From Actinobaculum sp. 313 (lineage in GTDB: Bacteria > Actinomycetota > Actinomycetes > Actinomycetales > Actinomycetaceae), in assembly GCF_003073475.1 (NCBI RefSeq), contig NZ_CP029033.1:930001-994000 (forward strand): DNA of 64,000 nt, in the 5' to 3' direction. The first letter of the stretch is position 1, and each line of letters begins with the position of its first letter. Below the pieces are notes generated by a model. That model was not told the origin of the DNA. It did not search any database and saw only the letters and a list, made by a program, of their open reading frames with translations. Of this stretch, positions 9,462-19,561 are shown piece after piece. Position numbers and translations under genes: made by a program.

Positions 9462-10679
9462 ATGCCTAACAAGCTGAATGTCCCCGCGATGTGGAGCCCG
9501 GAGATGGGCGCCGTCGTCGCTAAACAAAACGAACTTGCGGCCGGGGCATACTCGACCGACCAGACTTTCCACGAGATGCGCATGGCATATGACACCGAAC
9601 GTGCCTTCTGGAACGAAGGCGGCCCACAACCGGCATCGATTCGCGAAAACAGGGTTAAGACGCCGCACGGTCAGGTAACTGTTCGCATGTATCGGCCGAC
9701 GTCGACCCCTGCACTGCCAGTGATCGTCTACGTCCATGGCGGAGGGTGGGTAGTTGGAAACCTAAACACCCACTCGCGGATCTGCCGGATCCTTGCCGAA
9801 GAGACTGGCGCCGCAGTTCTTGCCGTTGACTACACTCTTTCTCCAGAGGCGCGCTACCCGCAGGCGATCGAGGAATGCGTGGCAGTAGTCCAACATCTGC
9901 GCACCGCAGCTGACGAATGGAATATCGATGCCAGCGATATTTCTCTGGCTGGGGATTCCGGAGGCGCGAATATGGCTTTCGCAACCTACCTCCACCTGCG
10001 GGATGTAGAGAAGGACGCCGCGGATATTCGCTGTCTTCTGCTCTATTACGGTTCTTACGGGCTGCGAGATTCCATGTCAATCCGACTGTTCGGTGGGCCG
10101 TGGGATGGTCTGACGGAGGAGGACTTTGCCTGGTACAAGAATTTGTACCTCCGCGGGCCGGAGGATGTGCGGGCGCCTTATTTCGACATTCTCGGCAACG
10201 ACCTGGACGGCATTCCGCCCTGTTATATCGTGGCTGCCGCACTGGACCCGCTGCGTGATGATTCGCGCACCCTGGCTGCAGTATGTGAGCACTACGGCGT
10301 GGTCCACGCCTTCGAGGAGGTATCGGGCGTGCTGCACGGCTTCCTCCACCATTCCAAGATACTGCCAGCCGCGCGCGAGGTTTTAGAGAGCGGCGGGAGG
10401 TTCTTCCGCACGGTTCGGCTGCGCGGCGGGTCGAGTACACGGGCCGACGCTGCCGAGTCGACGACGCAAGGCACGCCGGTTACACCGGGTGGTCCTGCTG
10501 TATCAGGTGCTCCGGGGGCCTCTGGTGCTTCGGTTACGTCGGCTGTTCCGGCGACGTCGGGTGTTCCGGCAAGTCCGGCTGCTCCGGTGACACCGGGTGC
10601 TTCGGCGACATCGAGTGTTTCGGCGACGTCAGACGGGCCGAGTGAGCAGCGCGACCCCGCCCCGCCGGATGCCGTCTAG
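9462..10679 (+). CDS. Alpha/beta hydrolase, HSL-type esterase with repeat tail
   Basis: Cytoplasmic carboxylesterase-like enzyme of 405 residues. It shows the HSL signatures HGGGWVVG (oxyanion hole) and GDSGGAN (nucleophile Ser), then an Asp in ALDPLRDD and a His in VLHGFLHH, giving a full triad. ATG at 9462 follows TAGGAG and lies 8 bases after the MFS stop. Residues about 338-391 are nine six-residue Pro/Ala/Ser/Thr/Gly/Val repeats absent from typical members. In this cluster it could release a carnitine-like acid from an ester before CoA activation; that role is inference. Confidence 0.85.
   Translation: MPNKLNVPAMWSPEMGAVVAKQNELAAGAYSTDQTFHEMRMAYDTERAFWNEGGPQPASIRENRVKTPHGQVTVRMYRPTSTPALPVIVYVHGGGWVVGNLNTHSRICRILAEETGAAVLAVDYTLSPEARYPQAIEECVAVVQHLRTAADEWNIDASDISLAGDSGGANMAFATYLHLRDVEKDAADIRCLLLYYGSYGLRDSMSIRLFGGPWDGLTEEDFAWYKNLYLRGPEDVRAPYFDILGNDLDGIPPCYIVAAALDPLRDDSRTLAAVCEHYGVVHAFEEVSGVLHGFLHHSKILPAAREVLESGGRFFRTVRLRGGSSTRADAAESTTQGTPVTPGGPAVSGAPGASGASVTSAVPATSGVPASPAAPVTPGASATSSVSATSDGPSEQRDPAPPDAV
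10473..10634 (+). repeat. Nine 18-bp in-frame repeats in the esterase gene
   Basis: Nine degenerate 18-bp units encode [30 protein letters not shown] and similar. The period matches that of the repeats in the small membrane protein at 5451, but the sequence is different. Confidence 0.75.
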
Positions 10680-10749
10680 CCGGTGCTCACAGATTCACGC
10701 ACGAACACGACACATTACGAACACAACAGATAAGAAAGACTACAGACAT

Positions 10750-11882
10750 ATGGATTTTTCCCTCAATGAAGACCAGCAGCTCATGGTGGATGGCTTCACG
10801 GAGTTCATGAACTCTCGCCCGTGGGAGACCTACTTCCACGAGTGCGATGAGAACTCGGAATACCCGGAGGAATGGGTCAAGGCCATCTGTGACATCGGCT
10901 TTGACCGGATCCTGCTTCCCGAGGAATATGACGGCTTCGGTTTCGGTTGGGTGACCCTCGCTGCCGCGTACGAGGAGCTGGGCCGCCTGGGCGGTCCGAC
11001 CTATGTGCTTTACCAGCTTCCCTGCTGGGACACGGTAATCCGGGAAGGAACAGAGGAACAGAAGAAGAAGATCCTCGCCTTCGTCGGCTCGGGCAAGCAG
11101 ATGCTCAACTATGCCATGACGGAACCGAGTGCCGGATCGTCCTGGGATGACATGCGCACTACCTACACCCGACGCGACGGCAAGGTGTACCTGAACGGCC
11201 ACAAGACCTTCCAAACCTCCTCCATGAAAGTTCCGTACATGGTAGTGATGGCACGCAACGCCGATGATATGGACGTCTACTCCGAATGGTTCGTCGATAT
11301 GAGCAAAGAGGGCATCACAAAGGAGCCTCTACACAAGCTGGGGCTGCGCATGGATTCTTGTGCGGAACTCTATTTCGACGACGTCGAACTGGAGGAGAGC
11401 GACCTCTTCGGAACCGAAGGAAACGGCTTCAAGCGGGGAGTCGCCGACTTCGACCTGGAGCGATTCCTCGTTGCGCTAACAAATTACGGGCAGGCCTACT
11501 GTGCCTTTGAAGACGCGGCGAAGTACGCCAACCAGCGCATCCAAGGCGGACAGGCCATCGCACGCCATCAGCTGATCCAGCTGAAGTTCGCGGACATGAA
11601 GGTCAAGCTGACCAATATGCGCAACATGCTCTACGAAATCGCCTGGAAGAAGGATAACGGACTGCTTGGCCGAGGCGACTGCTCCATGGCCAAGTACTAC
11701 TGCGCTCATGCAGCCTTCGAGGTGGTCGACGACGCACTGCAGGTCCTTGCCGGCATCGGCATCACCGGAGAGCACCGCGTGCAGCGGTTCTTCCGCGATC
11801 TTCGTGTGGACCGGGTGTCCGGGGAACGGACGAAATGATGATCCTGACCGCCGGACGGGCCGCACTCAAGGAGTACCGCTAG
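10750..11882 (+). CDS. caiA: Crotonobetainyl-CoA reductase-like acyl-CoA dehydrogenase (frame break near 3' end)
   Basis: Flavoprotein of the CaiA family, which reduces crotonobetainyl-CoA to gamma-butyrobetainyl-CoA using electrons from FixABCX. It is close to E. coli CaiA along its length: [73 protein letters not shown]. Read literally it stops at 11838 after VSGERTK. Adding one G to the GGGG at 11821-11824 restores the family ending [20 protein letters not shown] and a stop at 11882, 377 residues (E. coli has 380). caiB follows 39 bases later. Confidence 0.9.
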
Positions 11883-11921
11883 GCGAGAGATGCCTGCGGC
11901 AACACGATTGAGGAGACAGTT

Positions 11922-13166
11922 ATGACTATCGAAATGAACAAGCCGTCCTTCGGCGTGCTGGATGACGTGCGGGTCGTCTACTCCGCCGTAGAGATCGCCG
12001 CGCCCACAGCCGCAGAGATCATGGCTGAGTGGGGAGCCGACGTGACGTGGATCGAGAACACCGGCACCGGTGACTCCATGCGCGATACCACCTGGGTGAA
12101 GGAGATGGAGCGGCGCAACATGCGTTCCCTATCTATGAACCCGTTCTCGGAGGAAGGAAAGGAGATTTTGCTGCGCCTAGTCGAGCAGGCGGATATCTTC
12201 ATTGAGTCGTCCAAGGGGCCGGTCTATGCGCGTAAAGGAATCACCGACGAGATGCTGTGGGAACGTAACCCGCAACTGGTGATTGTCCACGTATCCGGTT
12301 TCGGCCAGTGGGGCGACCCGGAACGTACCAATGCCGCAGCCTATGATTCCACGGTGGCGGCATACGCCGGAATCACCGCGCAGAATGGTACGCCGGAACA
12401 GCCGATGGGAATTGCTCCCTACTCCGGGGATTACTTCAACTCTCTCATGATCATCTCGGCGGCGCTCGCCGCGTTGCACAAGGTCGGCCGCACCGGGCAG
12501 GGAGAGAGTATTGATCTGGCCATGTACGAGACGTTGCTGCGAGTCGGCGTCTACTACATGATGGATTACCTCAACGCGGGAGTGCTCTATCCGCGTCCGG
12601 GCGCGCGTCACCAGAACCTGTGCGGCATCGGGCAGTATCGCTGCAAGGACGGTTTCATTCAACTGTGCGTGTACGGCGTGCCGCAGAACAAGTACCTGCT
12701 GGAGACCATCGGTCTAGGTGAGCTGTGGGGCACCGAGGAGTATCCAGAGGATACGTCCGCCCTCTGGCTTGACGGACCCAAGGCACAACTCATCGAGCAG
12801 AAGTTGGACGAGTACCTGCTCACTCAGAGCAAGTACGACGTGCAGAAGGACTTCGTTGCTCACCGTATCGCCGCACAGGTTGTATTCGAGTTCGATGATA
12901 TCCTCGCCGAGGAGCACGTCAAACAGCGTGAATGCTTCATCGAATGGGAGAACGCGGAGGGACGGAGCGTCAAGGGGCTCAACACATTCCCGAAATTCAC
13001 TAACAATCCGGGCGGGTTCTGGCGCCCCATGCCGCCGCTCGGTTATGACACGGCGGATCTTCTCTCGCGTGCAGGCTTTTCACCCGAGGATGTCGAGCGA
13101 TTCCGCGCGTCCGGTAACGTCCGCTTCGGTGACGGGTCGGAAGCGGACGGCGGCCGAGAGGGATAA
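11922..13166 (+). CDS. caiB: Class III CoA-transferase, CaiB-like
   Basis: Transfers CoA between gamma-butyrobetainyl-CoA or crotonobetainyl-CoA and carnitine in the enteric pathway. The 414 residues align with E. coli CaiB, including FGVLDDVRVVYSAVEIA, FIESSKGPVYARKGITDE and the catalytic Asp at about residue 170 in PYSGDYFNS. Strong ribosome site GAGGAGA before ATG 11922. The last residues (DGSEADGGREG) lie inside the first unit of a 20-bp tandem repeat that runs past the stop, so the C-terminus seems to have been shaped by repeat expansion. Confidence 0.93.
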   Translation: MTIEMNKPSFGVLDDVRVVYSAVEIAAPTAAEIMAEWGADVTWIENTGTGDSMRDTTWVKEMERRNMRSLSMNPFSEEGKEILLRLVEQADIFIESSKGPVYARKGITDEMLWERNPQLVIVHVSGFGQWGDPERTNAAAYDSTVAAYAGITAQNGTPEQPMGIAPYSGDYFNSLMIISAALAALHKVGRTGQGESIDLAMYETLLRVGVYYMMDYLNAGVLYPRPGARHQNLCGIGQYRCKDGFIQLCVYGVPQNKYLLETIGLGELWGTEEYPEDTSALWLDGPKAQLIEQKLDEYLLTQSKYDVQKDFVAHRIAAQVVFEFDDILAEEHVKQRECFIEWENAEGRSVKGLNTFPKFTNNPGGFWRPMPPLGYDTADLLSRAGFSPEDVERFRASGNVRFGDGSEADGGREG

Positions 13167-13216
13167 CCGGCGGCCGAGAGGGATAACCGACGGTCGCGAG
13201 GGATAGTCGGCGGCCG
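13145..13216 (+). repeat. 20-bp tandem repeat overlapping the caiB stop
   Basis: Units of the CGGCGGCCGAGAGGGATAAC type occur about three to four times, the later ones degenerate. The first unit is coding and supplies the TAA stop of caiB. Confidence 0.8.
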
Positions 13217-13299
13217 CGCGGAGTCAGTTCCGCCTGGTGCCGCCGACTTATCCGGCAAAGGCCAAGTTGAAGAGGTAGCAGTCCGTTTGAGGAGGCATT

Positions 13300-15062
13300 A
13301 TGACTGAGCTTGCAGACGGGTTGAACGTGCGCTGGTTATGGGAGGAACAATGCGCCCGTATTCCCAATCACGAGTTCCTTGTTTTCGAAGATACGGACAC
13401 GGAGCAGATTCGCCGCTACACCTACCGTGCCTTCGACGACGAGGTGAACCGGGCAGCCAATATGTTCCTCGGCCGTGGTGTGCAGGCGGGGATCGCGTGG
13501 CGGTACAACTGGGCAACTCGCCCGAGTTCATCGAATGCCTTTTGGCGCTGGCGAAAATCGGTGCCGTCCTCGTTCCCCTCAGCGAGTGCTACACGCCAAA
13601 TGAATGCAGGTACATAGTGGAAGCCTGCAATGTTCGGCTGCTGGTTACGCAGGCCGAGCGGTGGGAGCAGTCAGCCGTCTCACCGCAGGTGGACGTCGTG
13701 GTTGTGGATGCCTCGTGTGGTGCCGACTCGCTGCAAGTAGTGCCCGATGTCGCCGGATCACGGCCTGCAGTCGCATCGCGGCCCGACGGCCCCGGCCTTT
13801 CGGCGGGTGGTGATGCGCCGTCGACCGGTACCTCTGCTCCATCGTGCGACGACGCCGGACCCTCGGCCGCAACTGCCGACTTATCGGCCGCAAGTGCCGG
13901 ACCCGCGGCCGGACCCGCCGAGGAGTCGGATGAATCGCAAACACGGCACGGCGCCCGGCCGGTGGGCCGATACGGCGTGCTCAAACTCGGTGAGTCGACC
14001 CGGCTGCGGGAACGCCGCCCTCTGGCGGATCAGGACTTGTTGGAAATCATGTATACCTCTGGAACGACGGACCGACCCAAAGGCGTGATGCTGACGCATG
14101 CCAATTTCATTTTCTCCGGTACATATGTTTGTTGGGAACTCGGAATGGGACCGGATGACAGATATCTGAGCACCATGGCTGCCACCCATGTCAACCTACA
14201 GCTATCTGCTCTTATGCCGGTGATCGCCGCGGGGGCGACACTCATCCTTCAACGCCGCTATTCTGCGCGGCGTTTCTGGCGGCAGGCACGCAAGCACCAC
14301 GCCACGCTCGTTCAAGGCATGGCCATGATTATCCGTACCCTGCTCCTTCAACCGGTGGACCCGCAAGAGCGCGAACACTGGGTGCGCGATGTTCACTACT
14401 TTCTGCCGTTGACCGATACCGAAAAGCAACGATTCGAAGAACGGTTCGGCGTACACCTCCTGAACAACTACGGCTCCACCGAGTCGCTGGTAGGTGTCAT
14501 CACGGACCTGTCGTCATGGCCGCGTCGTTGGCCGTCTATCGGGCGCGCTGGAATCGGCTACCAGGTCAGAATCCTCACCGCCGATGGAAGCGAGGCACTA
14601 CCGGGTGAGCGTGGCGAGATCGTCATCCGCGGCACGCCCGGGCGTTCTCTTATGGCGGGGTACTGGAATGATCCCGAGGCAACTGCCCGGGTGATCGACT
14701 CGGAGGGCTGGTACCACACGGGTGATATCGGCACGCGTGACGCGGATGGATGGTTCTACTTCGTTGACCGCAAGGCAGATCTCATTAAACGCTCCGGTGA
14801 GAATATCTCGGCCGCGGAGGTTGAAGGGGTGCTGCGAGGCTGCCCGGGCGTGGCCGACGTCGCCGTCGTCGGAGTGCCTGACGAGGTGCGCGACGAAGCG
14901 GTAAAAGCGGTGATTGTTCCCGGTGGAAGCGACCTGAGCGAAGAAGATGTGGCCGTTTACGCCCGTCAGCACCTGGCCTGCTTCAAAGTTCCCACAATCA
15001 TTGAGTTCCGCGACGAACTGCCGCGGGGCGAATACGGAAAAGTTCTCAAAGACCTGCTGTAG
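13300..15062 (+). CDS. caiC: Carnitine/betaine-type acyl-CoA ligase, CaiC-like (frame break; low-complexity insert)
   Basis: AMP-forming ligase that would activate the betaine acid with CoA. ATG at 13300 has GAGGAGG upstream. The first 65 residues (WLWEEQCARIPNHEFLVF) and the rest (GDRVAVQLGNSPEFIECLL) lie in different frames. One extra G in the GGGG at 13488-13491 joins them into 587 residues. Core motifs are MYTSGTTDRPKGVMLTH (ATP loop), NNYGSTES, WYHTGDIG and a C-terminal GEYGKVLK with the lysine. E. coli CaiC is 517 residues; the excess is a Ser/Ala/Pro/Gly-rich insert at about residues 140-225. Confidence 0.85.
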
Positions 15063-15098
15063 GCACGCTGGAGTAGGCACAACCGAAAGGACACAAGG

Positions 15099-15973
15099 AT
15101 GACTATCAAAACCGAGATGGTGGGGCAGACCTTCGGCCCCTTCACACGCGACTACACCTTCCGCGATCTCGAGCTCTTCGCGCTTGGATGCGGCGCGGGA
15201 ATCGACGGTAAAGACGGCCTCGAGTATCTCAATGAGCACGACGAACGTGACCCGCAGCTCAAGGTCCTTCCCATGTTCGGGGCCATGCTGATCGTAGACT
15301 CGGAAGTCACGCGCACCATCGACTACGGCTACAACTATGCGGGCTCCCTGCACTGGGGTTTCGACATTCGGTTCCACCGGCCGATCACCAAGATGGCGGA
15401 CCACCTGGAGACCAAGGTGAAACTCGAAGGGCTCTACGACCGCGGCGAGGGCCGCGGCCTACTAGCGCAGCATATCGGCGACACCTACGATTCCGAGGGT
15501 AACCTGCTCTTCACCAATGAGTCTTGGGACTGCCTGATTTACGACGGCGGCTGGGGCGGGCCGAAACCGCCGAAAGACATCGTCGAGATGCCGCAGACCG
15601 AGCCCGATGTGGAGGTGAGCGAGCGGATCCCGGAGAATCAAGCGCTGATCTATCGCCTCTCGGGTGACTATCATCCGCAGCACATCGACTGGGACTATGC
15701 CGCAGAAAACGGCGAGCCACGCCCGATCCTGCACGCCATCTCTTACGCGGGCGTGGTGATGCGCCATGCTATCAACGCCTACGTGCCGGGTGAGCCGGAG
15801 CGCATCACCCGATTCAAAACCCGTATCACCTCGCCGGTGCATCCTGGCTCCACCTTGAAGACCCAACTGTGGAAGGTGGGGAGGGTGAACTGCGCTTCCG
15901 CCTCGTGGATGAGGACTTTGAGACCAGTGGCGCCAAGCCACATCTCAACTGGGGAATCATCGAGTTCGAGTGA
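15099..15973 (+). CDS. MaoC-type double hot-dog enoyl-CoA hydratase (frame break near 3' end)
   Basis: Predicted to hydrate an enoyl-CoA or dehydrate a 3-hydroxyacyl-CoA. The second hot-dog carries the hydratase-2 motif YRLSGDYHPQHIDW with the Asp/His catalytic pair; the first hot-dog covers about residues 1-150. Literal reading derails after QLWKVG. One extra G in the GGGG at 15878-15881 restores the ending GEGELRFRLVDEDFETSG to HLNWGIIEFE and a stop at 15971-15973, 291 residues. Its place between the caiC-like gene and yaaU is where the crotonase CaiD would be expected, and no CaiD homologue is present. Confidence 0.85.
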
Positions 15974-15998
15974 GTGCGGGTTGGACGGGTGAATAACC

Positions 15999-17447
15999 AT
16001 GGACAGTGCAAGTAGAGCGAGCAGAAGCGCTGCACCCGGCGGTGATGGTGTACCCGGGCGCAGTGAACACGACGCGTCGGAGTCGAAGGCGAGTAGCGCG
16101 CAGGGCATGGAGGGAAGCGGTGTGCCGGCCAGAGTCAGGCTTGACGACGTCGGAATGACGCCATTCCTGAAACGAGTCACGTTGTTCTCCTCCGGCGGTC
16201 CCTTTCTTGAGGGATACGTGTTGGGCATTATCGGCGTAGCCCTGACAAAGATGACTCCCGATCTGGGGATTGACGATCACTGGAGTGGCATGATCGGCGT
16301 TGCGGCGCTGGTCGGCCTCTTCATTGGTGCATCGGTCGGCGGGTGGGTCACCGATCTGATCGGACGTCGCAAGATGTTCGTGATTGACGTGGTGACAATC
16401 GTGGTGCTGTCGGTGCTGTGCATGTTCATCGCCTCGCCCGTCCAACTCTTCATCCTCCGCTTCCTCATTGGCATTACCATCGGAGCGGACTATCCAATTG
16501 CTACCTCAATGATCACCGAGTTCACTCCGCGGCGATACCGATCAATTTCCATGGGCGTGATTGCTGCCATGTGGTACGTAGGGGCGAATGCTGCGTATCT
16601 GGCAGGTTTCTTCCTACTCGACGTGCCGGGTGGTTGGCGGTGGATGCTCGGCAGTTCGGTGATTCCCTGTCTGGTGATCCTGGTCGGACGCTGGTCCATC
16701 CCCGAGTCGCCGCGTTGGCTCCTGGCGAAGGGACGCGTCGAAGAGGCGGAAGCGGTTGTTCTTCAGGTGTACGGGGAGGGGATCACCATGGACGACGAGG
16801 TGACGGCCACGAAGACGCGCTTCTCCAAGATCTTCCACGGAACGTATCTGCGTCGTGTGCTTTTTGTGGGAATCATCTGGCTCTGCCAGGCCATTCCGAT
16901 GTTCGCAATCTACACATACGGTCCGCGTATTATCGGTGCCTTCGGCCTGGGAGAAGGGCGGGCCTCCTTGATTGGCGAGTTGATTATCGGCACGTTGTTC
17001 ATGCTCGGTACAATTCCGGCGATGTTCCTCGCTGAGTCCCTGGGGCGGAGACCGCTTATTCTGGGATGCTTCGCTGTCATGGCGGTGGCTCTTGCAGTTC
17101 TTGGCCTTGTGCCGAATGCCGCCATGGCCACGGTTGTGATCTGCTTCGGTATCTACGCACTGTTCTCAGGTGGACCGGGGAATTTGGAATGGTTGTATCC
17201 AAACGAGCTCTTTCCCACCGATATACGGGCCTCGGCCATGGGCGTGGCCATGGCGATCTCCCGTATAGGCACGGTGGTCTCCATTTATGTTCTCCCCAGC
17301 TTCATGAACGAGCATGGCACGGGTCCGACGATGCTGGCGGGCGCGGCAATCACGTTGTTCGGATTCGTCGTCTCCGTGTTCTGGGCACCCGAGACAAAGG
17401 GGCGCAGCCTAGCGGAGACGGGTTCGCCGGAGTTCACAGGCAGGTAG
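15999..17447 (+). CDS. yaaU: MFS transporter, YaaU-like
   Basis: Sugar-porter-type major facilitator of 482 residues with 12 helices. It follows E. coli YaaU closely: SGGPFLEGYVLGIIGVALT, GADYPIATSMITEF, AAMWYVGANAAYLAGF, FSGGPGNLEWLYPNELFPTD. In E. coli yaaU sits directly downstream of fixABCX, so its presence between a cai set and a fix set supports a shared pathway. The first 45 residues are Ser/Ala/Gly-rich and not in the E. coli protein; a later start is possible. The exact substrate of the family is not established. Confidence 0.9.
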   Translation: MDSASRASRSAAPGGDGVPGRSEHDASESKASSAQGMEGSGVPARVRLDDVGMTPFLKRVTLFSSGGPFLEGYVLGIIGVALTKMTPDLGIDDHWSGMIGVAALVGLFIGASVGGWVTDLIGRRKMFVIDVVTIVVLSVLCMFIASPVQLFILRFLIGITIGADYPIATSMITEFTPRRYRSISMGVIAAMWYVGANAAYLAGFFLLDVPGGWRWMLGSSVIPCLVILVGRWSIPESPRWLLAKGRVEEAEAVVLQVYGEGITMDDEVTATKTRFSKIFHGTYLRRVLFVGIIWLCQAIPMFAIYTYGPRIIGAFGLGEGRASLIGELIIGTLFMLGTIPAMFLAESLGRRPLILGCFAVMAVALAVLGLVPNAAMATVVICFGIYALFSGGPGNLEWLYPNELFPTDIRASAMGVAMAISRIGTVVSIYVLPSFMNEHGTGPTMLAGAAITLFGFVVSVFWAPETKGRSLAETGSPEFTGR

Positions 17448-17542
17448 AGATGGGGGGACTACTTTGGCCCATCCGGTTGACCACGAAGGAGCCGGAAAGT
17501 CAGTTGTTTCGTCGAATCATCGCGGACCAGCCATTCAGCTGC

Positions 17543-18184
17543 CTACGACGCCACGCGCAGGCCTCCACTGCCGCGGTCGTGTGGAATCTGAAGTTGGTCG
17601 GTCACCAGATGCTCCGCATACTCGGGTATCTCGGTAAGAAAACAGTCGATGTCTTCTATAGACAAACAAAAGGCGCGCATGAGTACCGATCCTTCAATGG
17701 CATCAAGCAGACGCGTCATGGACATGGTGCGCGGCAGAGCGCCTGTGCTTTTGAATTCCCAGAGTCTGCTCCGGATCTGCCCGATGGGATCGAGGTACAG
17801 ATGCTCGTAAACACGGCGGATCACCGGCTGATTGGTGGAACCTGTTTCGACGAAGACGCGGCGCACGGCCTGTGCGTGGCATCCCAGGTAGAGTCGCATG
17901 CGGAACTCGGCCTCGTTGACCAGAATGTCATGCACGGTTTCGCCGATAGGACCCGGGCAGGGCACGAGGATGCGGAACGCGTCCAGCAGCAGGGACTCAC
18001 GGTCGGCCCAGCGCGAGTACATCGACGATTTACCAACGCCTGCCTGCGTGGCGACTTTCGTCAGATTGAAACCGTGCCAACCGCTTTCGCCGTAGGAGCA
18101 AAGTGCCGCCTTGAGGATCCGGCTATCTGCTTCGATGTTGCGCGGGCGGCCGATGCGACCAGGACATTCGCGCGGAGTAGGCAT
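17543..18184 (-). CDS. TetR-family regulator between the cai and fix parts
   Basis: DNA-binding repressor-type protein of 213 residues. The N-terminal helix-turn-helix reads FNLTKVATQAGVGKSSMYSRW after the lead-in IEADSRILKAALCSYGE. The C-terminal ligand domain is not family-specific. It is transcribed away from fixABCX and toward yaaU, so the 590-bp upstream space is shared with fixA and is the likely control region. A CoA-ester or betaine ligand is a guess from position. CaiF, the enteric activator, is absent. Confidence 0.88.
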   Translation of the reverse strand: MPTPRECPGRIGRPRNIEADSRILKAALCSYGESGWHGFNLTKVATQAGVGKSSMYSRWADRESLLLDAFRILVPCPGPIGETVHDILVNEAEFRMRLYLGCHAQAVRRVFVETGSTNQPVIRRVYEHLYLDPIGQIRSRLWEFKSTGALPRTMSMTRLLDAIEGSVLMRAFCLSIEDIDCFLTEIPEYAEHLVTDQLQIPHDRGSGGLRVAS

Positions 18185-18776
18185 GGCTCCCCCTCAGAAA
18201 GCAATCAGTTTCATTGCGTGCACAACTATTCTAGAGCACCGCTTGGCCTCGATAGGGCTGTAGTATCGGCCGACTGTTCTCGGCGCCGGGTCGTATGCGC
18301 ATGCTGTGGGTGCCGAGGCCGGGATCCACCGAGTGCGGTGGGGCGGATGTCCGACGCGAGCAATGTTGGGTTCACACGGATGTTGCTTGAAAAGCGCGCG
18401 TTCGTTCGGGTGGAACGGCCCTAAGCGGTTCCGGTTGGAAGATCCACACCGGTTCTGGTGGAAGGTCGATGCTGGTTCTGCTGGAACGGCCAATACGGCG
18501 CCGAAGGCGGAGAGTCTACTTTCCTGCCGTGTGAATGATGTGATCGCGGCTTTTCCTGCGTGATCCGTAGCCCTGCGGCCCTGACTTGTGTAGGATATTA
18601 ACCATCCGGAACATTGTGGTGTCCGCGGGCATCAATCCCGGGCCCGTCCTGCAACGGACGCGGCTGCCGCCAGCCACCGTAGGCTGGTGCACGAACAAGT
18701 GAATAGAGGTCGGGCAAGTTCCGATCTGGCCCGCAAGGTGTTGACCTTGCACTATACGATACAGAAAGAGGCTCCA
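18185..18776. promoter_or_regulatory. Divergent tetR / fixA control region with short repeats
   Basis: A 590-bp non-coding stretch between divergent tetR and fixA. At 18426-18490 a roughly 24-bp GGTTCTGGTGGAAGG-type unit is repeated three times imperfectly, a candidate regulator target. A TTGACC lies at 18741 but has no well-spaced -10 box, so no start point is assigned. AGAAAGAGG precedes the fixA ATG. Confidence 0.4.
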
Positions 18777-19537
18777 ATGACCGTAGTCGTTGCGTACAAG
18801 TACGCGGCTAATCCCCAGGACGCATCCGTTGGTGCGGATGGCGTTGTTGACTGGTCACGCGCCAAGGCGTCCGTGAGTGAATACGACCCCGTTGCCATTC
18901 AAATCGGCCGTAACCTGGCCGACGCAGAAGGGGCGGAGCTTGTTGGTGTCAGCGTCGGCGGCGCGCAGGTTGCCAGCTCTATGGCCAAGAAGAATGCCAT
19001 GTCGAAGGGGCTGGACCGCGGAGTCGCGGTGGCCGATGACGAGACTGTCGAATGGAACTCCACCAAGGTGGCATCCGCGCTGGCAGGCTTGGTCAAGAAG
19101 GTGGACGGTGTAGATATCGTTCTCACCGGCGATTCCTCGATTGATGAGGGTGCCAAGATGATGTCCGCCCTGCTTGCCGGTTTCCTCGGGTGGCCGTGCT
19201 TCCAGGAGGTAACCGAGGTAGAGAAGACGGGTGACGGGTACACCGTGACTCAGGCCGTCGCCGGTGGCACACGGACGGTTAGCGTGTCCGGTCCCGTCGT
19301 GGTAGCTGTCTCGGCCGACGCCGTCACGCCCAAGGTTCCCTCTATGAAGGACATCCTCGCCGCCGGCAAGAAGCCGGTGGAAACGGTCGCCGTCGCCGAT
19401 GTGGCCCGGCCGACGTGTCACTCACCGTAACCGGGCGTTCCAAGCCGGCTGCGAAGGCACGCAAGAATGAACTCTTCTCGGGTGACGACGCGGCTGCCCA
19501 ACTGGTTGCAGCTCTCCGTTCCGCCGGTGCGCTCTGA
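18777..19537 (+). CDS. fixA: Electron-transfer flavoprotein beta-type subunit FixA (frame break near 3' end)
   Basis: Small ETF subunit; with FixB it passes electrons toward the CaiA reductase. Core features are VVVAYKYAANPQDASV at the start, and the segments SKGLDRGVAVADDE and VDIVLTGDSSIDEG. The frame ends early at 19430 in literal reading. One extra G at 19408-19409 restores VARADVSLTVTGRSKPAAKA and a stop at 19535-19537, 253 residues (E. coli FixA has 256). ATG at 18777 follows AGAAAGAGG. fixB starts 24 bases after the restored stop. Confidence 0.9.
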
Positions 19538-19561
19538 GAGTAAGAAAGGAAAGTAGACGAA

